Source: Acidobacteriota bacterium
GTDB taxonomy: Bacteria > Acidobacteriota > Blastocatellia > Pyrinomonadales > Pyrinomonadaceae
DNA: 64,000 nt
Direction: 5' to 3'
NCBI GenBank assembly: GCA_003697135.1
Contig: RFGC01000037.1
Span: 232,764 to 296,763 of the forward strand
Of this stretch, positions 17,590 through 27,070 are shown one piece after another. Both the position numbers and the translations under genes were made by a program. The notes beneath the pieces were generated by a model. That model searched no databases, was not told where the DNA came from, and saw only the letters and a list, made by a program, of their open reading frames with translations. The stretch's first letter is position 1. Every line of letters starts with the position of its first letter.

Positions 17590-18471
17590 TCAAATGCAAA
17601 AGTCTTCGGGAATTTCAGTTTGGAAAACAAAGTGCTGTCCTTTGTAGGAGAAACTTAGTTTATAAGCATGAAGGCATAACCGGTTGAATTTTTTACCGCC
17701 GTATTTTTCATCGCCGATTATCGGATGCCCGATATGGGATAGATGAATCCGAATCTGATTGGTTCTTCCTGTCAAAGGTTCAAGTTCTAAAAGAGTTTTG
17801 TCAGCGAATCTTCTTACCGTTTGAAATGAAGTAATAGCCATTTTGCCATCGGGTTTGACGCTCCATTGTCTCAAGTCTTCATATTTTCCTATCGGAGCTT
17901 CGATAGTGCCTTTATCTTCCAAAACAATGCCTTCAACTAAAGCGAAATACTTTTTTTCTACGAGTCTATGTTGGAAAGTAGATGATAAGATTCGATGAGC
18001 TTTTTTGTTTTTTGCTACTATCAATAAACCTGAAGTTTCCTTGTCCAAGCGATGCACTAATCCTGCACGTATGAAAATACCGTTTGAGTTTTTGTTTAAA
18101 TGATAGGCTAAACCGTTAAGCAAAGTTCCACTTCTTACGCCTAATGTTGGGTGAACCAGCATTCCGCCAGGCTTGTTTACAACCAAAAAATCTTCGTTTT
18201 CATGCAAAATTTCTAAATTCATCGGTTCGGGATGCGTCAAGAAATCTTCTCTCCATTCAATTTCGATCTCTATGAAGTCATCTTTTCTCAAAACATGCCC
18301 ACGATCTTCAATCTGTCCATTGACCTGACATTTCCCATCTCGGACAAGCTTTTTTAGGTAGATTCGGCTTAGGAAAGGGAATTTGTCAAACAAAAATTCG
18401 TCAAGTCTTTTTCGATGATATTCTTCTTCAACCTGAAAACGAAAAATCTTGGTTTCAAGGCTTTCGGTCAT
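17590..18471 (-). CDS. rluD: Ribosomal large-subunit pseudouridine synthase RluD
   Basis: 293 residues. An N-terminal S4 RNA-binding domain (about 15-75) is followed by the RluA-type catalytic domain, which contains the active-site Asp in H-R-L-D-K-E-T-S-G-L. Also seen are G-G-M-L-V-H-P-T and the C-terminal G-R-T-N-Q-I-R-I-H-L-S-H-I-G-H-P-I-I-G-D. It isomerises uridines in helix 69 of 23S rRNA in the RluD subgroup. The exact subgroup is inferred from the S4 plus RluA layout. ATG start at 18471. Confidence 0.9.
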   Translation of the reverse strand: MTESLETKIFRFQVEEEYHRKRLDEFLFDKFPFLSRIYLKKLVRDGKCQVNGQIEDRGHVLRKDDFIEIEIEWREDFLTHPEPMNLEILHENEDFLVVNKPGGMLVHPTLGVRSGTLLNGLAYHLNKNSNGIFIRAGLVHRLDKETSGLLIVAKNKKAHRILSSTFQHRLVEKKYFALVEGIVLEDKGTIEAPIGKYEDLRQWSVKPDGKMAITSFQTVRRFADKTLLELEPLTGRTNQIRIHLSHIGHPIIGDEKYGGKKFNRLCLHAYKLSFSYKGQHFVFQTEIPEDFCI

Positions 18472-18759
18472 AATTAAATTTTAGCTTATTGGCAAACTTG
18501 AAATTTAAGGCAAAACTTCGGTGAAAGTTCAATAGGAGGTCAAAATCTTTACTCAATGCGTTTTTGCGTCTGATATTTGTTTAATTGGCTGTTTGAAGTG
18601 GGTTTCGATTGGGTTTAGTGATTAAGTATTTTAGGTTGTGCTATTTTGTGAAGCGTTTTGGTAAGAAAAATTTATATTTCGATTTATGGTTCTTTTGTTT
18701 TGTGTGTAAAATATCTTCGTTTGTTTTCCGACTAGCAAAGTTTTGCCCGAAGGTAGCTT

Positions 18760-20814
18760 ATGCCTGAGTTGTTAAGAAGGAAATCAATCGAGCAGATTCA
18801 AGCTGATGCTGTTTCAGGGTTTGCGGAAGAAGGCAGGGTTGGGCTAAAGCGCACGCTTGGTGTTTTTGATCTGACGATGCTTGGAATTGCAGCGATCATT
18901 GGAGCGGGAATTTTTGCGATGATCGGGAATGCGGCAAGTAGAGGTGGACCTGCCATTGTTTTTCTTTTTATTTTTGCTGCAGTTGCTTGTGCTTTTTCAG
19001 CACTTTGTTATGCAGAGTTCGCATCAAGGATTCCAATTGCGGGTTCAGCTTACACCTATGCGTATGCATCGTTGGGAGAGCTAATCGCATGGATTATAGG
19101 TTGGGACTTGATAGTCGAATATGCGATAGGGAACATAGCAGTTGCGATTTCGTGGAGTGATTATTTTACTTCGATGCTGAAAGGTTACGGCATAAACATA
19201 CCGCCATACGCAACAATGGATTATTTGAGCGCTTCTCGCACTTTTACTGAAAGTGGGCAGATCGTTGATCAAGCCATCAAGAGCGGACACAGTTTGCAAT
19301 CACTTCTTGAAATGAAAGGTGAACAACTTGCTTCTATCTCCGATGGTTTAACGCCTTCTGCCGTTGAGGCATACGCTGCATGGACTTCGGCTCCGATGAT
19401 TGGAGATTTTCGCTTTATTGCTGATGTCCCGGCACTTGCTATAACCGTCTTGCTGACTGCACTTGTCTATATCGGAATTCGCGAATCGAAGGTTACGGCA
19501 AACGTGATGACCATTTTGAAAGTTGCTGTAATCTTGTTGGTGATTATTTTAGGTGCTTTCTACGTCAATCCTGCAAATTGGTCTCCTTTTGCGCCTAATG
19601 GATTTGCAGGAGTTATGTCGGGAGCAGCGGCTGTGTTTTTTGCATACATTGGCTTCGATGCGCTTTCGACAACCGCAGAAGAATGTCGCAATCCCCACAG
19701 AGACTTACCACGCGGAATGATTCTTTCGCTTGCAATCTGCACGATTCTTTACTGCTTGTTGGCATTGGTTTTAACGGGAATGGTTTCACATGAAAAGCTC
19801 GCTGTTGGCGATCCTTTGGCTTTTGTGTTTGGTCCAGAAGGCGCAAATATCAATTGGATAGCGGGCATAATAGCCATCAGTGCAGTTATCGCAATGGCAA
19901 CAGTCTTTCTCGTTTTTCAAATTGGTCAGCCGAGGCTGTGGATGGCAATGAGTCGTGATGGGCTTCTGCCGCCCATTTTTTCTTCGATTCATCCACGCTT
20001 TAGAACGCCTTGGTTTTCCACGATAATTGCAGGTTTAGTCGTTGCTATTCCAGCACTTTTCATGAATCTTGTAGAAGTCACAGACCTAAGTGTTATTGGC
20101 ACTCTTTTTGCTTTTTCGATTGTTTGTGCCGGAGTGCTTTTCAAAGATAAAGAATTTGGTCGTCAAAACCGTTTTGTTCCTTACATAAACGGGCGATTTC
20201 TTGTTCCCTTGATTTTGCTCGCAATTTTAGGTCTTATTTTCTACTTCAACTACGACGCGAGCAAAGGTTTTGCTGAAAATGTAGTTGAACTGGTGTCCAG
20301 ATTATTTAGGGCCGAACCTCAAGGAAATGAAACTGCTTGGCAAGCTTTTTCCCATAAAATCCCTTACATAGCATTTGTTGTTCTTGCAGTCATTATAGCG
20401 GTTCTTTCAATGGTTAAAAAACTTTCTCTTATCCCGGTGCTTGGGCTTTTGTGCTGTACTTACTTGATGAGCGAACTTGGATGGACTAACTGGATGAGGT
20501 TTGCCGTTTGGCTACTGATCGGTCTTTCGATATATTTCGGCTACGGTTATTCGCATAGCCGTTTGAGCCGACATAAGCCTGAAAAAACGACTCTCAACCT
20601 GAGATTAGCTTCTCTAGGTTTCCTAATAGCGGCAATAGGATTAGCAATCTCGGCTTTTGATTTCATCAATCAATTCATCGTTTACCTTATTCCTGCATTG
20701 TCGAACTCGACGCTGAAGATTGTGGAAATCGGTTTTGCAATCGTAGGGTTGGCAGTAGGTATTTTTGGAGCTTGGTCTGAAATGAGAAAGAACAATAGCA
20801 ACGAAGAAAATTAA
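18760..20814 (+). CDS. APC-family amino acid permease (cationic type)
   Basis: 684-residue transporter with about 14 membrane segments. The first helix contains the substrate-binding G-A-G-I-F of the APC superfamily (G-I-A-A-I-I-G-A-G-I-F). The length, the extra C-terminal helices and F-F-A-Y-I-G-F-D-A-L-S-T-T-A-E-E-C place it near the CAT (cationic amino acid transporter) subfamily. The substrate cannot be settled by eye. The start is supported by GAAGG upstream. The 288 bases before it hold no gene; a TAAAAT at about 18706 may be its -10. Its stop overlaps the end of the convergent DinB-like gene by 4 bases. Confidence 0.9.
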   Translation: MPELLRRKSIEQIQADAVSGFAEEGRVGLKRTLGVFDLTMLGIAAIIGAGIFAMIGNAASRGGPAIVFLFIFAAVACAFSALCYAEFASRIPIAGSAYTYAYASLGELIAWIIGWDLIVEYAIGNIAVAISWSDYFTSMLKGYGINIPPYATMDYLSASRTFTESGQIVDQAIKSGHSLQSLLEMKGEQLASISDGLTPSAVEAYAAWTSAPMIGDFRFIADVPALAITVLLTALVYIGIRESKVTANVMTILKVAVILLVIILGAFYVNPANWSPFAPNGFAGVMSGAAAVFFAYIGFDALSTTAEECRNPHRDLPRGMILSLAICTILYCLLALVLTGMVSHEKLAVGDPLAFVFGPEGANINWIAGIIAISAVIAMATVFLVFQIGQPRLWMAMSRDGLLPPIFSSIHPRFRTPWFSTIIAGLVVAIPALFMNLVEVTDLSVIGTLFAFSIVCAGVLFKDKEFGRQNRFVPYINGRFLVPLILLAILGLIFYFNYDASKGFAENVVELVSRLFRAEPQGNETAWQAFSHKIPYIAFVVLAVIIAVLSMVKKLSLIPVLGLLCCTYLMSELGWTNWMRFAVWLLIGLSIYFGYGYSHSRLSRHKPEKTTLNLRLASLGFLIAAIGLAISAFDFINQFIVYLIPALSNSTLKIVEIGFAIVGLAVGIFGAWSEMRKNNSNEEN

Positions 20815-21284
20815 GAATCTTCTTCGCGCTTACGAGAAGTCAAAAGCTGGAATATAGCGAAGGCGCGGCCTTGAAAATGCTCTGCGCGGGCTAAAGTTTC
20901 AAGTAGAATCTGGAAAATCGGCTTAAGTTTTACGGGAGCGGGAATTTGTTTTTTCAAGTCTTCGTCTGATGTGAAGAGCGCAAATCCGCGCCGTCTTGTT
21001 TGCTCAACTTCTTCCAAGTATTTCAGAATCTTTTCTTTGGTTGAAAGTGCTTCGGGTAAAGTCCACTCAAAGGGATCATCCCATAGCCTTGTAGTGATAC
21101 CACCGAAAGTCTGTTCGACAGCGCCTGCCGAACGCAAAATGCACTCACCGCACGAATGCATCGGAAAGAATGAATTTGCTTCTTCAGGTTGCCAATAGAG
21201 CTTTTTTTCAGGGATTTTCAAAATCAGTTCACAAGAACGCTTGTGCAAGTCCAAAAATTGCTTATCAAAAATCTCTACAATCAT
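20811..21284 (-). CDS. DinB-like four-helix protein
   Basis: 157-residue, mostly helical protein resembling the DinB/YfiT superfamily of metal-binding four-helix bundles. Typical spots are the early helix with H-S-C-G-E-C-I-L-R near residue 43 and the late A-R-A-E-H-F-Q-G near residue 133. The possible metal ligands are His43 and His136, with a third not obvious. Some relatives are thiol-S-transferases; the role here is unknown. Single gene, convergent with the permease. Confidence 0.65.
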   Translation of the reverse strand: MIVEIFDKQFLDLHKRSCELILKIPEKKLYWQPEEANSFFPMHSCGECILRSAGAVEQTFGGITTRLWDDPFEWTLPEALSTKEKILKYLEEVEQTRRRGFALFTSDEDLKKQIPAPVKLKPIFQILLETLARAEHFQGRAFAIFQLLTSRKREEDS

Positions 21285-21418
21285 AGAACGAATGAAGTGT
21301 CAACTAAGGTTTTGTGTTTTCCTAAAAAACAATTATGATGATAAGGAAGTTTGAGGCGGATGCGCAAATCGAAGGTTAGTTTTGTGAAGAGAAACGAAAG
21401 CATAGCGGATTAGAAAGT

Positions 21419-23350
21419 ATGAGCGTCCTAAAAGCAAGTTGTCCTTCATGTGCGGGACCAATTGAGTTCAGAGCTGGTTCTACAATAGTCGTCATTTGTC
21501 CTCACTGCCGTTCTGCCGTAGCAAGAACTGACCGAGGATTAGATGATTTAGGAAAAGTTGCTGAAATTGTTGAGTCACAATCACCGCTGAAGTTGGGTTT
21601 GAAAGGGACTTGGCGCGGACATAAGTTTGAACTAACAGGGCGATCTCAGAATCGCCATGAACTTGGCGGTGTCTGGGATGAATGGTATGCGGTTTTTTCT
21701 AATGGTTGGGTCGGTTGGCTTGCGGAAGCTCAAGGAAAATTTTATCTGACGTTTTATAAAAAGCTTCCAGCCGGAGTCAAGATACCTGACTACGAAAGTC
21801 TAGTTGTAGGTGAGCCAATCTTTGGGATTCATGAAAAACTGCCGCTGATTGTAAATGAAAAAGGCACGGCAACGGCGATTGCGGCGGAAGGTGAAATCCC
21901 CTTCAAATTTATTCCGGGCGAAAAAAGAAATTATGCGGATTTGTCAGGTGAAGGAAACTTATTTGCGACCATTGACTACGAAACAAATCCGCCAACGGTT
22001 TTTCTGGGAGAAGAAGTCAAGCTTGAAGATTTAGGTTGGGCTGATCTCAAACCGGCAGAACGTGCGGAAAGAAGAGTTTCTGCCGCTAGCATGAACTGTC
22101 CGAAGTGTGCGGCTCCGCTTTCCTTGCAAGCTCCCGACAAAACCGAACGCGTGGCTTGTCCTTACTGCGATTCGTTGCTTGATGTTAGCGAGGGAAAACT
22201 AAAATGGCTGAAAACCTTACAGCCTTCGCCTTACGAAGAAAAATTCTGTCTGAAAATAGGCATGAAGGCTTCCTTTGGTAACCTTACAAGAAACGAGCCG
22301 ATGACAATTATCGGCGCAATGGTTAGAAGTGTGACGATAGAAGGAGAAACATACTTCTGGCATGAATATCTGCTTTACAATCCCAAAATAGGTTTTCGAT
22401 GGCTTGTTCACAGCGATAATCACTGGAATTTCGTTGAACCTGTTAATCCAGCTCTTATATCAAGAGGAAGTAAAAAGAAAATTTTCTTTGAAGGAGACTC
22501 TTTTAAGATTTTCCAAGACGCAGTTGCAAGAGTCGAATACGTGACGGGTGAATTTTACTGGAGAGTTGAGCAAGGTGAAAGCGTTCGTGCCATTGACTAC
22601 ATTGCGCCACCGAAAGTGCTTTCCTGTGAACTCACAGGCAAAGAGATGAACTGGTCACTTGGACATTATCTAACAGTTCAAGAAGTCGAAAAGGCTTTTG
22701 GAATTCAGAATTTACCAAGACCTCGTCTAATTGCGCCAAATCAACCATACACCGGCGATGCTCCCTTTTACATAAAATGGGGATTATTTTCAATAGCCGT
22801 TTTGATCATTCTTGCAATTTTGCTACTTCCTTTTTCTGCTAGCACTAAGACGGTTTTAACCCAAACTCTTGTTTTTCCGCCAGCAAACAATCCGAATGCA
22901 ACAAGGGTTCTTTTCAGTAAGCCCTTCGAGTTAGAGGCAAACAAAAACATTCAGATAACAGCTAAAGCTCCTGTTGATAACTCTTGGGTGGAGTTAGATG
23001 TTGATTTGATCAACGTTCAAACTAATCAAGAAGTGGAGTCGGTCAGCATTCCGGTTGAGTATTATTACGGTGTGGAAGATGGTGAAAGGTGGACTGAAGG
23101 AGGCAATGAGAATTCATCTAAAATCAGTTCACTTCCGAAAGGGACTTATGTTTTGCGTGTAGAAGCCTCTTGGCAGACTTCAAACACATCTTTGCCTGTT
23201 GAACTCAAGGTTGAGCAAGGAATTGCTAGCTGTAGTAACTTCATTTGCGCTTTTATCTTGTTAGCAATAGTTCCTTTTATTGCATGGATTCGCAGAAGAC
23301 ACTTTGAACAACAACGTTGGGAGCAGAGTATGTTTTCATCGTCATCATAG
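21419..23350 (+). CDS. DUF4178 protein with two zinc ribbons and two DUF4178 domains
   Basis: 643 residues. The order is zinc ribbon 1 (C-P-S-C ... C-P-H-C, residues 8-31), a DUF4178 domain (about 55-205), zinc ribbon 2 (C-P-K-C ... C-P-Y-C, about 225-247), a second DUF4178 domain (about 275-425), a membrane helix (about 455-475), a beta-rich extracytoplasmic segment and a final membrane helix (about 608-625). DUF4178 has no known activity; relatives are found next to DUF350 and spermidine-synthase-like genes, as here, and in PspA-type envelope stress neighbourhoods. It is the first gene of a four-gene cluster with gaps of 9, 1 and 3 bases. The duplicated ribbon plus domain within one chain is notable. 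Confidence 0.85.
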   Translation: MSVLKASCPSCAGPIEFRAGSTIVVICPHCRSAVARTDRGLDDLGKVAEIVESQSPLKLGLKGTWRGHKFELTGRSQNRHELGGVWDEWYAVFSNGWVGWLAEAQGKFYLTFYKKLPAGVKIPDYESLVVGEPIFGIHEKLPLIVNEKGTATAIAAEGEIPFKFIPGEKRNYADLSGEGNLFATIDYETNPPTVFLGEEVKLEDLGWADLKPAERAERRVSAASMNCPKCAAPLSLQAPDKTERVACPYCDSLLDVSEGKLKWLKTLQPSPYEEKFCLKIGMKASFGNLTRNEPMTIIGAMVRSVTIEGETYFWHEYLLYNPKIGFRWLVHSDNHWNFVEPVNPALISRGSKKKIFFEGDSFKIFQDAVARVEYVTGEFYWRVEQGESVRAIDYIAPPKVLSCELTGKEMNWSLGHYLTVQEVEKAFGIQNLPRPRLIAPNQPYTGDAPFYIKWGLFSIAVLIILAILLLPFSASTKTVLTQTLVFPPANNPNATRVLFSKPFELEANKNIQITAKAPVDNSWVELDVDLINVQTNQEVESVSIPVEYYYGVEDGERWTEGGNENSSKISSLPKGTYVLRVEASWQTSNTSLPVELKVEQGIASCSNFICAFILLAIVPFIAWIRRRHFEQQRWEQSMFSSSS

Positions 23351-23359
23351 GAGAATTCT

Positions 23360-23515
23360 ATGTTCAGATACATTTTGAGAATTATTTTCATTATCTTTAC
23401 GCTTACTGTTTTAGGTGGCTACATTATGGCAACCTGGTTTGGGTGGGAGATAGTTTCTTCAGGTTCACGTTCTAGAGGAATGCCATACATTTTCGGATAC
23501 CGTGGAGGAAAATAA
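23360..23515 (+). CDS. 51-residue membrane peptide in the DUF4178/DUF350 cluster
   Basis: Short gene with a good ribosome site (AGGAG, 6 bases upstream) that fills the gap between the DUF4178 gene and the DUF350 gene exactly; its stop is followed by the DUF350 ATG after 1 base. It encodes one membrane helix (about residues 4-26, I-L-R-I-I-F-I-I-F-T-L-T-V-L-G-G) and a Gly/Ser/Arg-rich tail ending in Y-I-F-G-Y-R-G-G-K. No family recognised. Its spacing and ribosome site argue that it is translated. Confidence 0.75.
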   Translation: MFRYILRIIFIIFTLTVLGGYIMATWFGWEIVSSGSRSRGMPYIFGYRGGK

Positions 23516-23516
23516 G

Positions 23517-23750
23517 ATGATTCTCTTTGTAGTAAAGTTAGAGCAATTGCTAGAAGTTCTGGTAACAACGCTTGTATTTGTAATTCTAGGGCTAGTGATC
23601 TTTGCGATCAGTTTTCTTATATTGGAAAAAGTGACGCCGTTTTCTATTCGCAAAGAGATAGAGGAAGATCAAAATGTAGCCTTAGGAATTATGGTTGGAG
23701 CAATGCTGATAAGCATAGCTATAATCATAGCGGCGGCGATAAGCGGATAA
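23517..23750 (+). CDS. DUF350 membrane protein
   Basis: 77 residues with two membrane helices (about 7-35 and 52-75) joined by a charged loop with E-K-V-T-P-F-S-I-R-K-E-I-E-E-D-Q-N-V-A. The loop and the following A-L-G-I-M-V-G-A match the DUF350 (YjfL) family, usually found as one or more repeats in small membrane proteins. GGAGG 9 bases upstream fixes the start. The family's function is unknown. Third gene of the DUF4178 cluster. Confidence 0.85.
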   Translation: MILFVVKLEQLLEVLVTTLVFVILGLVIFAISFLILEKVTPFSIRKEIEEDQNVALGIMVGAMLISIAIIIAAAISG

Positions 23751-23753
23751 AAT

Positions 23754-25295
23754 ATGCAAAATCGGCGGCGGTATATCCCGCTTCTTTTTCTAAATGTGGC
23801 TATAATTGCCACCTGCGGCTTGATCTACGAACTGCTCGCCGCTACTGTTTCCAGTTACGTTCTGGGAGATTCCGTAACTCAATTCTCTCTGGTTATCGGC
23901 ATATATCTTTTTGCAATGGGCGTTGGCTCATGGCTTTCTGGATTCATAGAGAAAGACCTAGCAAAGCGTTTCGTTGAGGTTGAGCTGTCTGTTGCAATTG
24001 CCGGAGGGCTTTCTGCACCGATTCTCTTTCTGGTTTTCGCATACGTTTCTTACTTTAATCTTATCTTCTATCCGCTGGTTTTTCTCATTGGTGTTCTTGT
24101 AGGTCTCGAAATACCGCTACTCATGCGGATATTAAAAAACGAGCTGGATTTCAAAAAACTTGTTTCACGCGTTCTGGCTTTAGATTACATAGGTGCGTTG
24201 ATTGCTTCATTGATGTTCCCAATTTTTCTCGTTCCCTACATGGGGCTTAACAGAACGTCGCTTTTTTTCGGAATGATGAATGCGGCTGTGGGACTTTGGG
24301 GGACATGGCTTTTGGAAGACTTGATTGAAGAAAAAGATTTGAGCATCTTACGCGTGAAAGGTTTTATTGTGATTTTGATTCTGCTTGTAGCTTTTATCAA
24401 ATCTGAATCCCTAACGACGCTGGCGGAAGATGCTTTGTATCCGGAACAAATAATTTATGCGCAAAGTTCGCAGTATCAAAGAATCGTAGTTACGCGAGGA
24501 CGTTCGGGCTATGCTCTTTACCTGAATGGGAATCTACAATTTCATTCATTCGACGAATACCGCTATCACGAAGCGCTGGTTCATCCGGCTTTTTCAGCAC
24601 ATGATGGAAATCCAAAGAGAGTTTTAATTCTGGGCGGTGGCGATGGTTTAGCACTACGGGAAGTCTTGAAATATCCTTCGGTTGAGTCTGTGACTCTGGT
24701 TGATTTAGACCCGGCAATGACAAATCTTTCGATAAGCCTTCCCGCACTTGCCGAGTTAAATAATAACTCCATGAAAGACCCGCGCGTCTTGGTTATCAAT
24801 CAAGATGCTTTCGTATGGCTTGACAACGCTGAAGCAGAGCCTTTTGATATTGCGATTGTTGATTTTCCCGATCCGCACAATTTTGCTCTGGGGAAACTTT
24901 ACACAACCAGATTCTATCGGATGCTGAAAAACAAGCTAAAACCCGACGGAGTTGCTGTTATTCAATGCACATCTCCGCTAGTGGCGCGCCGATCGTTTTG
25001 GTGCATCGTAAAAACACTTCAGGCGGTAGGTTTTCACGTAAAGCCTTACAACACGACTGTTCCAAGTTTCGGAATCTGGGGATACGTTCTGGCTAAGCAA
25101 GAGTCTTTCCGAGAACCGATCAGGCTTCGTTCGGACATCAGGCTAAAGTTTCTCAATGAAGAAGCCTTCCAGGCTATGTTTAATTTCTCATCAGATATTT
25201 CCATGCCTGAAGATGAAATCGAAATTAACCGACTTGACAACCAAGTGCTCGTAAGATATTACGAAACCGAATGGCGCAGATTTGAATACCGCTGA
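23754..25295 (+). CDS. Membrane-bound spermidine-synthase-like aminopropyltransferase
   Basis: 513 residues. The N-terminal half has seven or so membrane helices (residues about 8-220, C-G-L-I-Y-E-L-L then G-I-Y-L-F-A-M-G-V-G-S). The C-terminal half is a spermidine-synthase-type methyltransferase fold: Y-Q-R-I-V-V near 245, the nucleotide-binding G-G-G-D-G-L-A-L-R-E near 288, V-D-L-D-P, and the catalytic-loop D-F-P-D-P near 370. Soluble spermidine synthases transfer aminopropyl from decarboxylated S-adenosylmethionine; the acceptor for this membrane subgroup is not established. No speD is in the window. Last gene of the cluster, 3 bases after DUF350. Confidence 0.87.
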   Translation: MQNRRRYIPLLFLNVAIIATCGLIYELLAATVSSYVLGDSVTQFSLVIGIYLFAMGVGSWLSGFIEKDLAKRFVEVELSVAIAGGLSAPILFLVFAYVSYFNLIFYPLVFLIGVLVGLEIPLLMRILKNELDFKKLVSRVLALDYIGALIASLMFPIFLVPYMGLNRTSLFFGMMNAAVGLWGTWLLEDLIEEKDLSILRVKGFIVILILLVAFIKSESLTTLAEDALYPEQIIYAQSSQYQRIVVTRGRSGYALYLNGNLQFHSFDEYRYHEALVHPAFSAHDGNPKRVLILGGGDGLALREVLKYPSVESVTLVDLDPAMTNLSISLPALAELNNNSMKDPRVLVINQDAFVWLDNAEAEPFDIAIVDFPDPHNFALGKLYTTRFYRMLKNKLKPDGVAVIQCTSPLVARRSFWCIVKTLQAVGFHVKPYNTTVPSFGIWGYVLAKQESFREPIRLRSDIRLKFLNEEAFQAMFNFSSDISMPEDEIEINRLDNQVLVRYYETEWRRFEYR

Positions 25296-25370
25296 TTAGC
25301 ACTTTGCCGGTAAAAAGTCTAAAATTTGCTTCTTGGATTCTAGTTTTAATCAACGCATCGAGATTCGGTT

Positions 25371-27068
25371 ATGAAAGGGCTAATTTTTGCAATCCTGTTG
25401 ATCCTTTTAATTTGTTGTTCTTTGCCTTTTGGGTTCAAAACTACGGCTTTTTCGCAGAAATTTATGGCGGATTTAGCAGTTATTAACGCGAAGGTTCGCA
25501 CTATGGACGATGCGAAACCGCAAGCTGAAGCGATTGCGGTTTGGGGAAATAAAATCGTTGCGGTAGGCTCGAACGAAGAAATAAAGGCTTTAATCGGGGA
25601 TAAAACGAAAGTAATTGATGCGAAAGGGCGACTAGTTTTGCCAGGATTCAATGATTCACACTTGCATTTCATGGAAGGCGGAGCTTCGCTTTCTTCGGTT
25701 GATTTGCGCGATGCGAAAAGTCCAGAAGAATTTGTTCGCAGAATCAAAGAGTTCGCATCGAAGCTGCCGAAAGGTAGATGGATTTTGAACGGGAATTGGG
25801 ATCACGAAAATTGGAATCCGAGCATTTTGCCGACAAAAGAGATGATCGATCCCGTAACACCCGATAATCCTGTGTTCATTAACCGTCTTGACGGCCACAT
25901 GGCACTTGCAAATAGTCTCGCTTTGAAGCTTGCAGGAGTTGACAGAAACACGAAAGACGTCGAAGGCGGAGAGATTGTTAGAGACAAGGACGGAAATCCA
26001 ACCGGCATACTCAAAGACGCCGCAATGAACTATGTTTATCGTGTAATTCCTGAACCAACTTTTGAAGAAAAGTTAGAAATCGCCGAAGCGGCAACGAATT
26101 ATGCGGCATCGCTTGGAGTAACGAGCGTTCAAGATATGTCGGCTGGCACAGACATTGGAGTTTATCAAGAGCTTCTCAGAAGAGGTAAGCTCAAGACGAG
26201 AATCTATGCAGTTTCACCGCTTCCTGATTGGGAACGTTGGAAAAGAACCGGCGTTCATTATGCTTTCGGCGATTCGATGCTCAGAGTTGGCGGCTTGAAA
26301 GGCTTTGCTGACGGAAGTCTAGGTTCGACTACCGCATGGTTTTTTGAGCCTTACTTAGATGCGCCTAATTCTGTTGGGCTGGCTTCCGACGAGATGCCGA
26401 AAATGTATGAAAGGGTCCGCGAAGCCGACAAAGCTGGGCTTCAAATTATGATTCATGCAATCGGTGATCGCGCAAATGATGAAATTTTGAAAATCTACGA
26501 AAGAGTGGAAAAAGAAAACGGCGCTCGCGACCGACGTTTCCGCATCGAACATGCTCAACATCTGAACGAGGATTTAATCAAGCGCTTTGCAAAGCAGAAA
26601 GTCATCGCATCAATGCAGCCTTATCATGTAATTGACGATGGGCGTTGGGCTTGGAAAAGACTCGACGAAAAACGGCTCAAAGGCACTTATGCTTTCCGAA
26701 GCTTGCTAGATGCAGGCGCAATTTTGGCTTTCGGCACGGATTGGCCTGTTGCGTCTCTTAATCCGATGATGACGATTTATGCGGCTGTAACTCGCCGAAC
26801 TCTCGATGATAAAAATCCAAACGGGTGGATTCCTGAACAGAAAATCACGGTCGAAGAAACCGTTAAGGCATATACGTTAGGTTCGGCTTACGCTGAATTT
26901 CAAGAAAACGTCAAAGGGACGCTTTCAGTTGGAAAATTGGCTGATTTCGTTATTCTTTCAGATGATATTTTCTCGATAAATCCAATAGAAATTCGCAACG
27001 TAAAGGTTTTGATGACCATAGTTGATGGGAAGATCGTTTATAATGCAGAAAAGAATGGAGGAAAATGA
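25371..27068 (+). CDS. YtcJ-like amidohydrolase, secreted
   Basis: 565 residues with an N-terminal signal peptide ([12 protein letters not shown]) and an amidohydrolase-3 domain. Metal-binding blocks are H-L-H-F near residue 98, H-A-I-G-D-R near 363, E-H-A-Q-H near 391 and F-G-T-D-W-P-V near 456. YtcJ-like enzymes hydrolyse unknown amides or imines, and export is common for those in this type of organism. Its stop overlaps or abuts the DUF4920 start, so the two are co-transcribed. Confidence 0.9.
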   Translation: MKGLIFAILLILLICCSLPFGFKTTAFSQKFMADLAVINAKVRTMDDAKPQAEAIAVWGNKIVAVGSNEEIKALIGDKTKVIDAKGRLVLPGFNDSHLHFMEGGASLSSVDLRDAKSPEEFVRRIKEFASKLPKGRWILNGNWDHENWNPSILPTKEMIDPVTPDNPVFINRLDGHMALANSLALKLAGVDRNTKDVEGGEIVRDKDGNPTGILKDAAMNYVYRVIPEPTFEEKLEIAEAATNYAASLGVTSVQDMSAGTDIGVYQELLRRGKLKTRIYAVSPLPDWERWKRTGVHYAFGDSMLRVGGLKGFADGSLGSTTAWFFEPYLDAPNSVGLASDEMPKMYERVREADKAGLQIMIHAIGDRANDEILKIYERVEKENGARDRRFRIEHAQHLNEDLIKRFAKQKVIASMQPYHVIDDGRWAWKRLDEKRLKGTYAFRSLLDAGAILAFGTDWPVASLNPMMTIYAAVTRRTLDDKNPNGWIPEQKITVEETVKAYTLGSAYAEFQENVKGTLSVGKLADFVILSDDIFSINPIEIRNVKVLMTIVDGKIVYNAEKNGGK

Positions 27069-27070
27069 CG

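Noticed and set aside
18534..18580. AGGAGGT in the gap before the permease as the start of a small gene
   Set aside because: The nearest ATG is 16 bases away and its frame stops after five codons.
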